Assembly (NCBI GenBank): GCA_028565635.1
Contig: JAOXYB010064801.1
Coordinates: forward strand, 1-10,346
Origin: Phoronis ovalis
Lineage: Eukaryota; Phoronida; Phoronidae
Direction: 5' to 3'
Length of the DNA stretch: 10,346 bases
The first letter of the stretch is position 1. Each line of letters begins with the position of its first letter. The notes beneath the pieces were generated by a model, which worked only from the letters and a program-made list of their open reading frames with translations, did not search any database and was not told the origin of the DNA. This document shows, one piece after another, positions 1 through 6,826 of this stretch. The translations under genes were made by a program, and so were the position numbers.

Positions 1-170
1 ATCAAGCTCCTAGCTGTAACCGTCTTCGAGATATAGCTTGCTGAAAATTGGAAGAAAAAGAAAAAGAAAAAGAAGAACTTTAAGAATTCATCATTTTTGG
101 AGTATTTGACCTCAAAACAACCCCTATAATCTCTGAAAATATAAGAAGCTCACTTCTGAAAGGATTCATT

Positions 171-188
171 GTTACGTTACGTTACGTT
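171..188 (+). repeat. Short (GTTAC)n tandem tract
   Basis: The pentamer GTTAC is repeated about 3.6 times inside the foldback element. It resembles no known telomeric repeat closely enough to call, and is too short to be more than a simple-sequence tract. Confidence 0.6.
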
Positions 189-286
189 GCATGTTTCATT
201 AATTGTAAAAATGCCAAAAGATAAAAATATTACATAAATATATTTAAATGTCAACAAAATGACCCTTTGCAACCTGAAACATCACT

Positions 287-314
287 AGGGTTGCTCCAAT
301 AAGGGAGCAAGCCT
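287..314. repeat. Hairpin inside the foldback element
   Basis: TTGCTCC at 291-297 pairs perfectly with GGAGCAA at 304-310 across the 6-nt loop AATAAG. The stem extends to 11 bp (287-297 with 304-314) with a single mismatch. It sits near the right arm of the 1-432 element and could be a subterminal structure of it. No RNA function is implied. Confidence 0.5.
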
Positions 315-380
315 ATTGGTTTGTATGATTTCTTACCGCTTCTTCTTTTTCTTCTTCTTGCTTTTCTTCTTCTTCTCTTC

Positions 381-896
381 TTCCAATTTTCAGCAAGCTA
401 TATCTCGAAGACGGTTAAGTTAGGAACTTGATACTTAATGTGTGACAACCCTGGGGTAAACCATTGTTGACATTGAGGTCAAAAGGTCATTTGGAGGTCA
501 AAGGCCAAACTTTGAAAACATTTCAAAATGTTCTAAAATTATTGTATTAAGTTACAAAGTATTTACGGTGATCTTTGATAATATTTCAGTACTAAAAGGT
601 TTTAAATTTATTTTTTGACATCTTTTCGATTAATTGATCTTCCAATTTTCACTAAGCTGTATCTCGAAGTCTGTTACAGTTAAGGACATGATATTTGAGG
701 GTTGACATCCCCAGGGTATGCCATTGCTGACATTGGGGTCAATAGATCACGTAGGGGTCAAAGGTCAAAATTCTAAATTGCTCGAAATATCCCAAAATGA
801 TGGCATTAGGTTATAAAAAGGTGATTTTGATGACTTTTTAGAATATTTAGTTATTAAAAGTTGAATTTTTTTAAGCATCTTTTAAATTAATTTTAT
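381..896 (+). repeat. Two tandem copies of a 259-bp repeat
   Basis: Copy 1 begins at 381 and copy 2 at 640, with a period of about 259 bp. Each opens with TTCCAATTTTCA, then a CAAGCTATATCTCGAAG-like block, a 'gtgacaaccctggggtaa' or 'ttgacatccccagggtat' block, then several AGGTCA/GGGTCA half-sites, and ends in an AT-rich stretch with a shared 'catctttt..attaatt' segment. Copy 2 loses similarity near 896. The opening block of copy 1 is also the right arm of the 1-432 foldback, so the tandem repeat and the foldback arms belong to one repeat family. No coding potential is visible. Confidence 0.7.
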
Positions 897-930
897 GGAG
901 GAAATATACTGCAAGTCATTACTCTGTTTA

Positions 931-1459
931 GCCGTTAACTGTGACACGGCGCAAACTGACACTGCGCAAGATGTTCGGTAAAAGCGACCGTTTACACACA
1001 CAACTCAGTTCGGCGACAAGGCGGAAGTTGTAGATAGGAAGATGCAGTGCGCATGCCCAGGGTTGCAAATGGCGGGAGTTGGAGCTGATGTTATGAATGA
1101 GCAAATGGTGCAAGTTATCACTCCGTTGGTTGCTTGTTGGCGACATCGTAAGATAGTAATCAGGATTAAAAAGAGTTGCAGTGAAGAAAAACGACTGTGC
1201 ACAGTACTAAATATGGCGCGAGAAGGAATGCCCGTATGTAGGCTATTGCGCAAGTGCGATAATTGCTTCCGTCTTGCCACCGATTTGCGTTTAGACGCGT
1301 ACTTGACACGAAGCAAGATGTTCGAGTGCAAGTTGCATTACCTCAAAACTGGGTGACAAATTGACACTGCGGTGTCAATTTACGCCGTGTTGAATTCCGT
1401 TTACACTCATAGTTGCGTCGTGTCAGTTTGCACCGTGTCAAGAGTGTAGTGTAAACGGC
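931..1459. mobile_element. Non-autonomous DNA transposon with terminal inverted repeats
   Basis: The left end begins GCCGTTAAC and the right end, read on the other strand, begins GCCGTTTACAC. Inside each end lies a shared 21-bp block (942-962 inverted at 1420-1440, 20 of 21 matching, core GCAAACTGACAC), followed by another shared GCGCAA/GCAA motif. The left end lacks about 8 bp present in the right end. Subterminal copies of the TGACAC motif and a perfect hairpin at 1358-1381 add to a typical transposon-end architecture. The element is clearly richer in GC and CpG than its surroundings. It contains a 104-codon plus-strand ORF (1042-1356) and a 108-codon minus-strand ORF over the same bases. 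I recognise neither, and both being open suggests composition rather than coding. I find no convincing target-site duplication at the ends, and the superfamily is undetermined. Confidence 0.65.
1358..1381. repeat. Perfect 10-bp subterminal hairpin
   Basis: AAATTGACAC at 1358-1367 and GTGTCAATTT at 1372-1381 form a perfect 10-bp inverted repeat around the loop TGCG. The arms repeat the TGACAC motif of the element's terminal inverted repeats. It may therefore be a subterminal transposase-binding motif or a trace of an older nested end. Confidence 0.6.
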
Positions 1460-1507
1460 ATAATAGTGTTTAGTCTAATAGGCTTGTACATATGACAGTC
1501 CGGACTT

Positions 1508-1575
1508 AACCTTGATGTCAAACGGTCATCTAGGGGTCAAAGTTCAAACTCTCAAAATGGCATAAAATTTTCAGA
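1508..1575 (+). repeat. Partial third copy of the AGGTCA-bearing repeat
   Basis: The string 'cttgatgtcaaacggtcat', then a GGGGTCAAAGTTCAAAC-like segment and a 'caaaatggcataaaattt' tail, matches the middle of the 259-bp repeat units (470-540 and 730-800) in the same order and orientation. The opening CCAATTTTCA block is missing because the 931-1459 element and flanking DNA lie to the left. From 1576 to 1818 the sequence is AT-rich with no gene I can support. Confidence 0.5.
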
Positions 1576-1900
1576 AAGCATAGAAGTCAATGCTGAAATT
1601 TTGAGGTCAAGAAGTCCCAAAGCAACAAATTTCTATTATTAACTGAAAAGTTCAAAAAATGATGTTGAAAGGTAATTTAGAGGTCATGTAACGTTCATAA
1701 AAGCTAATATGAGCAACCCTGCATTTGTTAAAAGGCTATCTAGTTTTGAACAATTTTAGAAATTTGATAATTATCCTCAAAAACACCATAGAAACACAAG
1801 CAAAAAGGAACAATGAACCAACCTGGGGATGTCAACCCTCAATTACGACATCCCTAACTGAACCGTCTGTGAGATATAGCTTGCTGAAAATTGGCAGAAA

Positions 1901-2372
1901 TTCACCACCAGGTGCGCTACGTAAAAATTTACGTTTTTATTTATAACTCCAGTAATTTTTGAGATATTGTAATGAAACTTAGTGGATCAGCTAATTAGCT
2001 GATAACTTTTTAATTTATTACGTAATAGTTGACAAGGTCACCACCAAGGGCCGTTATGCGAAAGTGTACGTTTTTAATTATAATTCCAGTAGGTTTCGAA
2101 GTGGGGTAATGAACTAATGTTTCGACGATTTTGAACGGATTTATCGAGAGTCCCGGTAACGTTCGCGACGCGTAGGTCGGATCCTCGTACGATTCGTGCG
2201 AGTGAACACGAAGAGAGATTTTGTCGTGTATAGAAAGCAAACCGAAACATATTTCAATAGTAATCTTTATGCTAGAGTAATGATATTTGATGGGCAGGTT
2301 AATTGGACAATTTTATTTTAATTACTTATGTAATAGTTGACAAGGTTACCACCAGGGGCCTCGCATAAAAGT
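1901..2372 (+). repeat. Three diverged copies of a 136-bp tandem repeat
   Basis: Units start with (T)CACCACCA(G)G at about 1903, 2039 and 2347. Each of the first two continues with a 'tacgtttttaattataattccagtag' type segment and GTAATGA. Before the next unit there is a shared 'ttacgtaatagttgacaaggt' segment. The first unit is 136 bp. The second is about 308 bp because it is split by an insertion. The third survives only as 'taccaccaggggcc' and a short tail to about 2372. Short ORFs on either strand here are incidental. Confidence 0.6.
2113..2283. mobile_element. CpG-rich insertion of about 171 bp with 7-bp flanking repeat
   Basis: The second 136-bp repeat unit is interrupted immediately after GTAATGA (2106-2112) and resumes after a second GTAATGA (2277-2283). 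Removing 171 bp restores a unit of 137 bp, the expected length, so an insertion with a 7-bp target duplication is the simplest reading. The inserted DNA is markedly richer in CpG (GCGACGCG near 2165) than its host. It contains a near-perfect 19-bp palindrome at 2184-2202 with one G-T pair. I see no good terminal inverted repeats (only ATGTTTCG at 2117-2124 against CGAAACAT at 2243-2250) and no poly-A tail, so the element class is unknown. Confidence 0.5.
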
Positions 2373-2980
2373 TTCTAGCGTGTGTGTGATGTAAAATAAA
2401 AAATAAAAGATCGTAGTTTTTAAATTATTTATTATTGATAACTATAAAGTTTTTGCATTCATGAGTTTTACGAAGGGGAGAGGGAAAGCTCAGTCCCAAA
2501 GGCCCCCCCCCAAAAGGCCCGCCAAAGGCCCCACTCCATTTTTTAGTCGTCGAGCCATGTTGCGGCGATAAAAGATCTATAGCAGTGTGTGTGTGTGTGT
2601 GTGTGTGTGCGTGTAAAAGTAAAAAGAGATAAATGTTTTTAATTACGATTTTATTGACGATAAACACTTTATACGTTACGAGATAAAGTTTCGTTTTAAA
2701 GGTACGCAGCTTGACAACAAAGCGTGTCATATTCGCAGTGTTCGCAAAATAAGTCATCCACAAAACTACTAGCGATATAATCGTTACAACAATTGTCATT
2801 GATAAATTTATCGAGTACTATTTTTAAATCAAAGTTTTTACATTTATGAATAACATGAAAATACAAAATTATCCGCAGACATTAATCCAATCGCTTTGTA
2901 AATAATTGATTACTGCAGTTTTGTTTTTATTACTTTTTTCTCATATTAAACCGCATAGTTTACTCGACAACGCGCACACA
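2373..2980. other. AT-rich and low-complexity stretch, no gene seen
   Basis: This stretch joins the 136-bp repeats to the Polinton remnant. It holds a G/C-rich low-complexity patch (about 2474-2535, with a run of nine C) and a GT microsatellite. A 21-bp direct repeat (2446-2466 and 2831-2851, 18 matches) starts AAAGTTTTT in both copies. A minus-strand ORF across 2425-2799 reads through the microsatellite as a His-Thr run and is not credible as a gene. Parts could be eroded Polinton DNA, but nothing identifies it. Confidence 0.5.
2585..2609 (+). repeat. (GT)n microsatellite
   Basis: About twelve uninterrupted GT dinucleotides are followed by CGTGT. This simple-sequence tract is likely polymorphic in length. 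Confidence 0.9.
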
Positions 2981-2983
2981 ATC

Positions 2984-3094
2984 ATGGATTGCTCAACCTT
3001 TACATCGTTTTACCGAGCAATAGCTCGTTCAGTTCAAAGTTGGCAAAGCATCTTGTTGTACGCTTCATTTCAGAAGAATGTACGTTATTTGTAA
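2984..3094 (+). CDS. 36-codon ORF ahead of the Polinton small gene, possibly remnant
   Basis: An ATG at 2984 opens a 36-codon frame (starts MDCSTFTSFYRAIAR, ends KNVRYL) whose TAA stop overlaps the ATG of the next gene in the pentamer TAATG. That overlap is typical of compact viral gene arrangements and suggests this is either a tiny gene or the tail of a larger upstream Polinton gene whose front is eroded. The frame is open upstream to about 2906, where the sequence becomes AT-rich and hydrophobic without resemblance to anything I know. The next frame over the same bases is also open, from 2989 into the following gene. Function unknown. Confidence 0.25.
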   Translation: MDCSTFTSFYRAIARSVQSWQSILLYASFQKNVRYL

Positions 3095-3357
3095 TGGGAA
3101 ACTCATTTTCCGGTACTCGGGTCCAATACGGAGGAGGTCTCGGTGGAAAGGTGAGTGGAATGATGAGATCAACAATACTCGCTAAAAAGTCAACAACCAA
3201 TCGGGTGGGAGAAATAAAAAGAAAGGCGGATCCATTCGTACCACGTGATGTCATTAACCAAATTATGAAAGCGATGACTATAAAAAAGTCGAAGAAAAGT
3301 AAAAAGATCAAAGGGAGAACTAGTGTTGTGAGAAGAACACCTCAATATCCTAATTAA
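3094..3357 (+). CDS. Small basic Polinton virion protein (PX/pVI-like), intact frame
   Basis: This is an 87-codon frame starting at the ATG at 3094; the frame is open upstream to 2989, but this ATG fits the TAATG junction and the protein's character. The N-terminus MGNSFSG fits the N-myristoylation consensus (Gly2, Ser6). It is followed by QYGGGLGG, a glycine-rich block. Residues from about 36 onward are strongly basic (RKADPF, then KKSKKSKKIKGR and VVRR near the end). In Polintons a small Gly-rich basic protein often precedes the penton-like gene and is compared with adenovirus minor/core proteins. The order and the tight 2-nt spacing to the next gene support that role here. It is short for such a protein and may carry internal deletions. 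The QYGG-G string resembles an adenain cleavage site, which would fit processing by the protease encoded downstream. That is inference, and the assignment leans on context. Confidence 0.5.
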   Translation: MGNSFSGTRVQYGGGLGGKVSGMMRSTILAKKSTTNRVGEIKRKADPFVPRDVINQIMKAMTIKKSKKSKKIKGRTSVVRRTPQYPN

Positions 3358-3359
3358 AC

Positions 3360-4593
3360 ATGGAAGTTATTAAAAAGGAATTGCACGTCTTTCACGAACC
3401 TTTAGCTCAAAACGTGGAGGAAATTAATGCGAATAACCCCATTACTGACGCTTCTCCGGTTATCGAATAAAAGGGTCCCCCGATGAATACATTGACCCGG
3501 CAAATATCTTTTTATACGTAGAATGTAAAGTAAATACAGTGGACAGCACAGACATCGATCCTGATACTGTAGCAACACCGTTAACCTGACTCTTCATTCA
3601 TTGTTTAGCAATGTCGACGTACAACTGGATGATAGAATCATCAGTTTTAGTAACAACACTAACGCTTACAGAGCAATGATCAAAACGCTTTTAAATTACG
3701 GTGCAAGCGCGAGAGAGTCTATGTTAACATCTGAAATGTTTTATAAGGAAACGGCGGCTTGCATGGACGATCACAGTCCAGAAGAAGAGAATGAAGTAGT
3801 TCCACCAGCCAACGAAGGTTTATAAGTGGTTCCAGCGTAGTCGTAACGTCGAAATGATCGGGCGACTTCACGTGGACATTTGTCAACAGGAAAAACTCAT
3901 CATAAAGTCGACGATTCTACGTTTCGACTAAGACGAAATACGGACGCTTTCTGTCTCATGTCCGGTACAAGCACCAAGAACGAAAATCTTCGCATGTTAA
4001 GATTGCAGCGCCGTTGAAATTACTGTACGAAAACATGTTGCAAAGAACTACCGCCAAGTATCCGAAAGAGTTCAAGTTAAAATGATTAACCTTCCCAATG
4101 GTCAGGCAAACATCGTATTACCCACCGTTTTTATCGGAAACATGTCGACGCGTCTCGTTTTAGCCATGGTTCGAGACGTTGCTCTTGGAGGTGGTTATGA
4201 GTAAAACCCTTTCAGATTTGAACAGCCTCACCTACCTAACGTTAAGCATCGGAGGACAACTCTGTCCGAGCAAACCCTACGAACTTGATTTTAACCTAGC
4301 CGGAGGTTGCAATTACATGCGTCCTTATTTGGATTTGTTTTCAACAGCTGGTCTCATCCATCAGACAGAGGTAATCAGATATCGTGTTTCGATTACTTAT
4401 ACGGCTACACCTTATTCGCCTTTGACCTCGCACCTGACCAGGCTTTAAATCATTTCACCCAGACCAAGAGGGGGAATTTGAGTATCGACCTAAATTTGCT
4501 CAAGGATTGGACTCTATCGTGTTATTAGCCTACGCCGAATTTCAAAACACCATCGAAATTGATAGAAATAGAAGCGTCACCGTCGATTACTAA
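3360..4593 (+). pseudogene. Penton-like minor capsid protein (F54H12.2-like), broken
   Basis: This gene is recognisable as the Polinton penton-like minor capsid protein, usually annotated in animal genomes as 'uncharacterized protein F54H12.2-like', a jelly-roll protein of the virion vertex. The start at 3360 opens MEVIKKELHVF, like the family's N-terminus. Conserved landmarks follow in order but in changing frames: DEYIDPAN (about 3482-3505), LFSNVDV with the following NNTNAYRAMIKTLLNYG (from about 3601), DAFCLMSG (about 3943), GYTLFAFDLAPDQ (about 4400-4438) and the C-terminal AYAEFQNTIEIDRNR (about 4530-4575) ending in VDY and TAA. The coding signal switches frame at least nine times, with stops at 3468-3470, 3587-3589, 3823-3825, 3929-3931, 4015-4017, 4083-4085 and 4202-4204. 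The total span of about 1.23 kb is close to the family's normal length, so the decay is mostly small indels and substitutions. It is not translatable as one protein. Confidence 0.85.
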
Positions 4594-4595
4594 TC

Positions 4596-4858
4596 ATGAA
4601 CACCAAACAGTTAGAATGCAGTCTCAAGTGTAACTCGACCAGCTCTCCATACTTTAAAGGAGTATTTTCGGAGAATACGTTACCAAACGCTATAAAAGAC
4701 TATCCCGCAGCTTACGTCGTCATACAGATCCGGATTATTCACCGGGTCAACACTGGGTGGCGTTTTGCATCGATAGTGATGGAAAAGAGGAATTTTTTAT
4801 TCTTACGGAATCCCCCCTATACTTTTACTCTGTGAATTTTGCGAACTTTTTAAACTAC
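4596..4858 (+). pseudogene. Adenain-type (AVP/C5) Polinton protease, broken and truncated
   Basis: Start ATG at 4596, 2 nt after the capsid stop. The first 40 or so codons (YFKGVFSENTLPNAI is visible at about 4650-4695) match the N-terminal part of Polinton PRO, a cysteine protease related to adenovirus adenain that would process virion proteins. A frameshift near 4712-4721 moves the signal to another frame, where GQHWVAF appears. The His codon at 4751-4753 is the expected catalytic histidine. A second shift in the T run near 4791-4798 leads to SYG (4801-4809), where the family has an acidic residue just before. Here that codon reads Tyr, so the acid is lost or displaced. The downstream segment with the catalytic cysteine is absent: after about 4830 the sequence is AT-rich filler. 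The gene is dead. Confidence 0.8.
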
Positions 4859-4859
4859 A

Positions 4860-5804
4860 AATAATGATAATTATGTTATCATTTCAGATATTTATTATTT
4901 ATGCATACCTATCGAATTGAAATCCCGATGTTTCGTTTTCTTACATACGCGTTACCCGCTAAGGTAAAACTACAAGCTACAACGAGAAATTATAGCAGGA
5001 TTTTACAAAACAGGAACTTTTAATAAAAAAAACTCACTTTTAAAAATTCTGAAATTTTAACTCTTGTTAGCTTAGGTATTATTTACGTAGTCTACGTTTA
5101 GAGCCTTGGAAATTTGTTTCCTTTTTTCCTATGTTACATTTATTTTTTAAGAGCTTTTATTTATGACCAGTTTGATTGTTAATGTAGTTGAAAAATATCG
5201 CAAGATATCGAGAAAAAACTAAAAGTACATTTAGGAATGGTCCCAACCTATTTCCTCAGCAGGTCAATACAAGGCACGCAGATGCTTAATCACACATTAA
5301 TAACCAACATTTTATTTCTTGTAAAACTTGTCGTGTACAAATATACATTTTGGAAAACATGTAAAATTCAAGACAATGGTTGCGAGCATTGGCGTCTGTT
5401 AAGTCTGAGAAGCAGCATTTGGCCTAAGTACACCATTAGACTTCCTATCCAACTCAATGCAAAAACGTTGCACAATAAAGCAATATTCCCGGAACTATTA
5501 TCTCTTCATAATGTGAGTGTACACTCTTTCATACACTACCAGTTAATTGCAGACTTGACCATACTGATTTTGAGAAAGTCGTGTTAGAACAAAATCGACC
5601 CATGAATCGCACTATTCGTGTGGTAAATAGGCCCGAATTCAAATTCCGATTTTTAAAAAATTGTATAATAATCTCTGAAATGTTATTGCTTTAGTCAGAA
5701 AGTACAACATGTTGACATTACAAAACATCCGAAATTAAAACGCCACGCCCCCCAAAAAAATAGAAAAGAATACGTGTATTAATATGCCGGTACTATATTC
5801 GTAT
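4860..5804. other. AT-rich stretch without a recognisable gene
   Basis: It starts with an 8-bp inverted repeat (AATGATAA at 4863-4870, TTATCATT at 4876-4883, 5-nt loop), which falls at the apparent right limit of the Polinton remnant. A 116-codon plus-strand frame lies at 5237-5587. It has no recognisable motif, no splice context I trust, and residue usage like random AT-rich translation. Around 5742-5760 there is a short C run followed by an A run. No RNA gene or terminal repeat was found. Confidence 0.5.
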
Positions 5805-5852
5805 GTAGTGTCAACAATGACTCGTGGAAGGTAGTGTCAACAATGACTCGTG
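5805..5852 (+). repeat. 26-bp direct tandem duplication
   Basis: GTAGTGTCAACAATGACTCG at 5805-5824 recurs at 5831-5850, and TG follows both, giving two units of period 26 bp with perfect identity over 22 bp. The exact match implies a recent local duplication. Confidence 0.8.
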
Positions 5853-6414
5853 CTATGGCTTCATGAGTGCTTTCACATTAAATGCCAAAGTTTGAATGTT
5901 TTCTTTATTTTTCTTTATTTGACTGTTTTCGTTGACAGCTGCTCCCCCGGAATTGTTTATATTTCGCTCATTAGAGGGGCTGTTCTATTACATTTTAAAA
6001 TAAACATCATGTCGAATAAGTAAACTAAAAATGATGATAACTTTTGTATGCAAACAAATTTGATGTACAAATAAGAAACTACAAATACCAAAAGCTTATT
6101 AAATTACGAAAACAAAAACTTAGTTGAAATATTTGACATACATTCTAGGTCTATATACATGTATATATGATAACACTTGGATTTGTCACTATGTATTTAT
6201 ACAAAACAGAGCTAAATTCTGACGTCTCCCTATCTGTTCATTATGAAAACATGTTTACTACAAATCAACCATAACAAATGCAAAATGTGTATATATTGCA
6301 GAAATGTCGAATGGTTTTTATTTGCATGTATATCCTTCTTACAAGTAGTTAAAAAAAATTAAGCTGAGCTGCTTCTGTAAAAATGTAAATGTTTCACTAA
6401 ACGTTTGCTTCACT
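5853..6414. other. Unremarkable AT-rich DNA
   Basis: No ORF, RNA gene or clear repeat is visible here. It includes TACATGTA-type words (around 6156-6166), which I associate with mollusc genomes only as an impression. Confidence 0.4.
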
Positions 6415-6690
6415 AGACGGCACCCGTGGTAAACCACAGATCTTGATAGAGATGTAGGTCACGTAAGGCCGAGTTATCACAGGCAAAAAATAATGAATTT
6501 AAAAATGCTCGATACCGTTCACCGATTGACCCCAAAATTTGAGGGACCCGAGCCATCGTCGATACCTACGATGTGTGAAAACGGATCATGATTCTACATG
6601 TAATAGTTTTGAAGATATTTGGTGGAAAGAGTGACATCCAGACAGACAGACAGACAGACGGACACTCGAGATTTAGTAGTATAGATATAT
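6415..6690 (+). repeat. Interspersed-repeat end with (CAGA)n tract
   Basis: A GC-richer block from about 6415 ends in a CAGA tandem tract (about 6640-6660), then GGACACTCGAGATTTAGTAG and TATAGATAT. A segment of the type 'gaagatatttggtgga..gtgacatccagacagacaga...ctcgagattt' resembles the 3' ends of short interspersed or non-LTR-derived repeats I know from invertebrate genomes. I see no tRNA-like A and B boxes, so I do not call it a tRNA-derived SINE. The left limit is a guess from composition. Confidence 0.45.
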
Positions 6691-6826
6691 TGACAATTGA
6701 AGTCAAAAATTAACTTAATTTATCTTCAGTTCATAAGTATTTAAAAAAGCAATGTGTTTCACTCATTAATTTAGCTTATTTTTCTCGGTATTGTATGATG
6801 CTTTCAATAATATGTCTTGTTTGTAG

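Larger units (their letters stand above)
1..432. mobile_element. Foldback (long inverted-repeat) element, about 430 bp
   Basis: Bases 1-54 and 381-432 are inverted copies of each other. Both arms read ATCAAG at the outer end and share a nearly identical block around CGTCTTCGAGATATAGCTTG. The complementarity continues inward as a purine-rich tract (GAA/GAAAAA, about 48-76) facing a pyrimidine-rich tract (CTT/CTTTTT, about 337-381), so the arms reach roughly 75-90 bp. The central 250 bp is AT-rich with no ORF. It holds a hairpin at 287-314 and a (GTTAC)n tract. No transposase is encoded, so this is a non-autonomous foldback or MITE-like element. The left arm begins exactly at the window edge, so the true left end and any target-site duplication cannot be judged. 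The superfamily is unknown. Confidence 0.65.
640..1894. mobile_element. Larger inverted-repeat unit of the same family, about 1.25 kb
   Basis: Bases 640-713 reappear in inverted form at 1819-1894. The shared block includes the CCAATTTTCA..AAGCTATATCTC opening and the following 'gagggttgacatccccagg' motif. The right arm at 1862-1894 is also a direct copy of bases 18-52 of the first foldback. Between the arms lie the rest of tandem copy 2, a distinct transposon-like element (931-1459), a partial third copy of the AGGTCA-bearing repeat (about 1508-1575) and AT-rich filler. It may be one composite foldback or simply two oppositely oriented copies of an abundant repeat. The sequence alone does not decide. 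Confidence 0.5.
2984..4858 (+). mobile_element. Decayed Polinton/Maverick virion-module fragment
   Basis: Three consecutive plus-strand genes match the virion module of Polintons (Mavericks), the large self-synthesising elements related to adenovirus-like and adintovirus-like viruses. In order they are a small basic glycine-rich protein, a penton-like minor capsid protein and an adenain-type protease. Gene junctions are virus-tight: TAATG overlap at 3092-3096, then 2-nt gaps at 3358-3359 and 4594-4595. The two larger genes carry many frameshifts and stops, so the copy is dead. I do not see a family B DNA polymerase, retroviral-type integrase, packaging ATPase, major capsid gene or terminal inverted repeats. 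The fragment is therefore a small part of a 15-20-kb element, or the rest has been lost. The segment is richer in CpG than most of the flanks. Both limits are approximate, set where coding-like composition begins and ends. Confidence 0.8.

Noticed and set aside
171-188. (GTTAC)n as a telomere-type repeat
   Set aside because: Under four units and not the metazoan TTAGGG. It lies inside a foldback element.
1042-1356. 104-codon plus-strand ORF within the 931-1459 element
   Set aside because: The opposite strand is open over the same bases (1005-1331), the segment is GC-rich, and no transposase or DNA-binding motif is recognisable. The ORF is most simply a composition effect.
2010-2240. 76-codon minus-strand ORF
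   Set aside because: It spans both the 136-bp repeat and the later insertion, so it cannot be an old gene.
2425-2799. 124-codon minus-strand ORF with a hydrophobic start and His-Thr run
   Set aside because: The His-Thr run is the translated GT microsatellite and the Gly/Pro part is the C-run patch. There is no family resemblance.
3000-3311. 103-codon minus-strand ORF over the Polinton small gene
   Set aside because: It is the antisense shadow of the plus-strand basic gene. The Phe/Ile-rich translation is the complement of lysine codons.
5237-5587. 116-codon plus-strand ORF
   Set aside because: No motif, no homologue I recognise, and no supporting splice or promoter context. An ORF of this length can occur by chance on six frames of 10 kb.
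6415-6690. tRNA-derived SINE
   Set aside because: No A-box or B-box promoter motif was found in the block, so only a generic interspersed-repeat call is kept.
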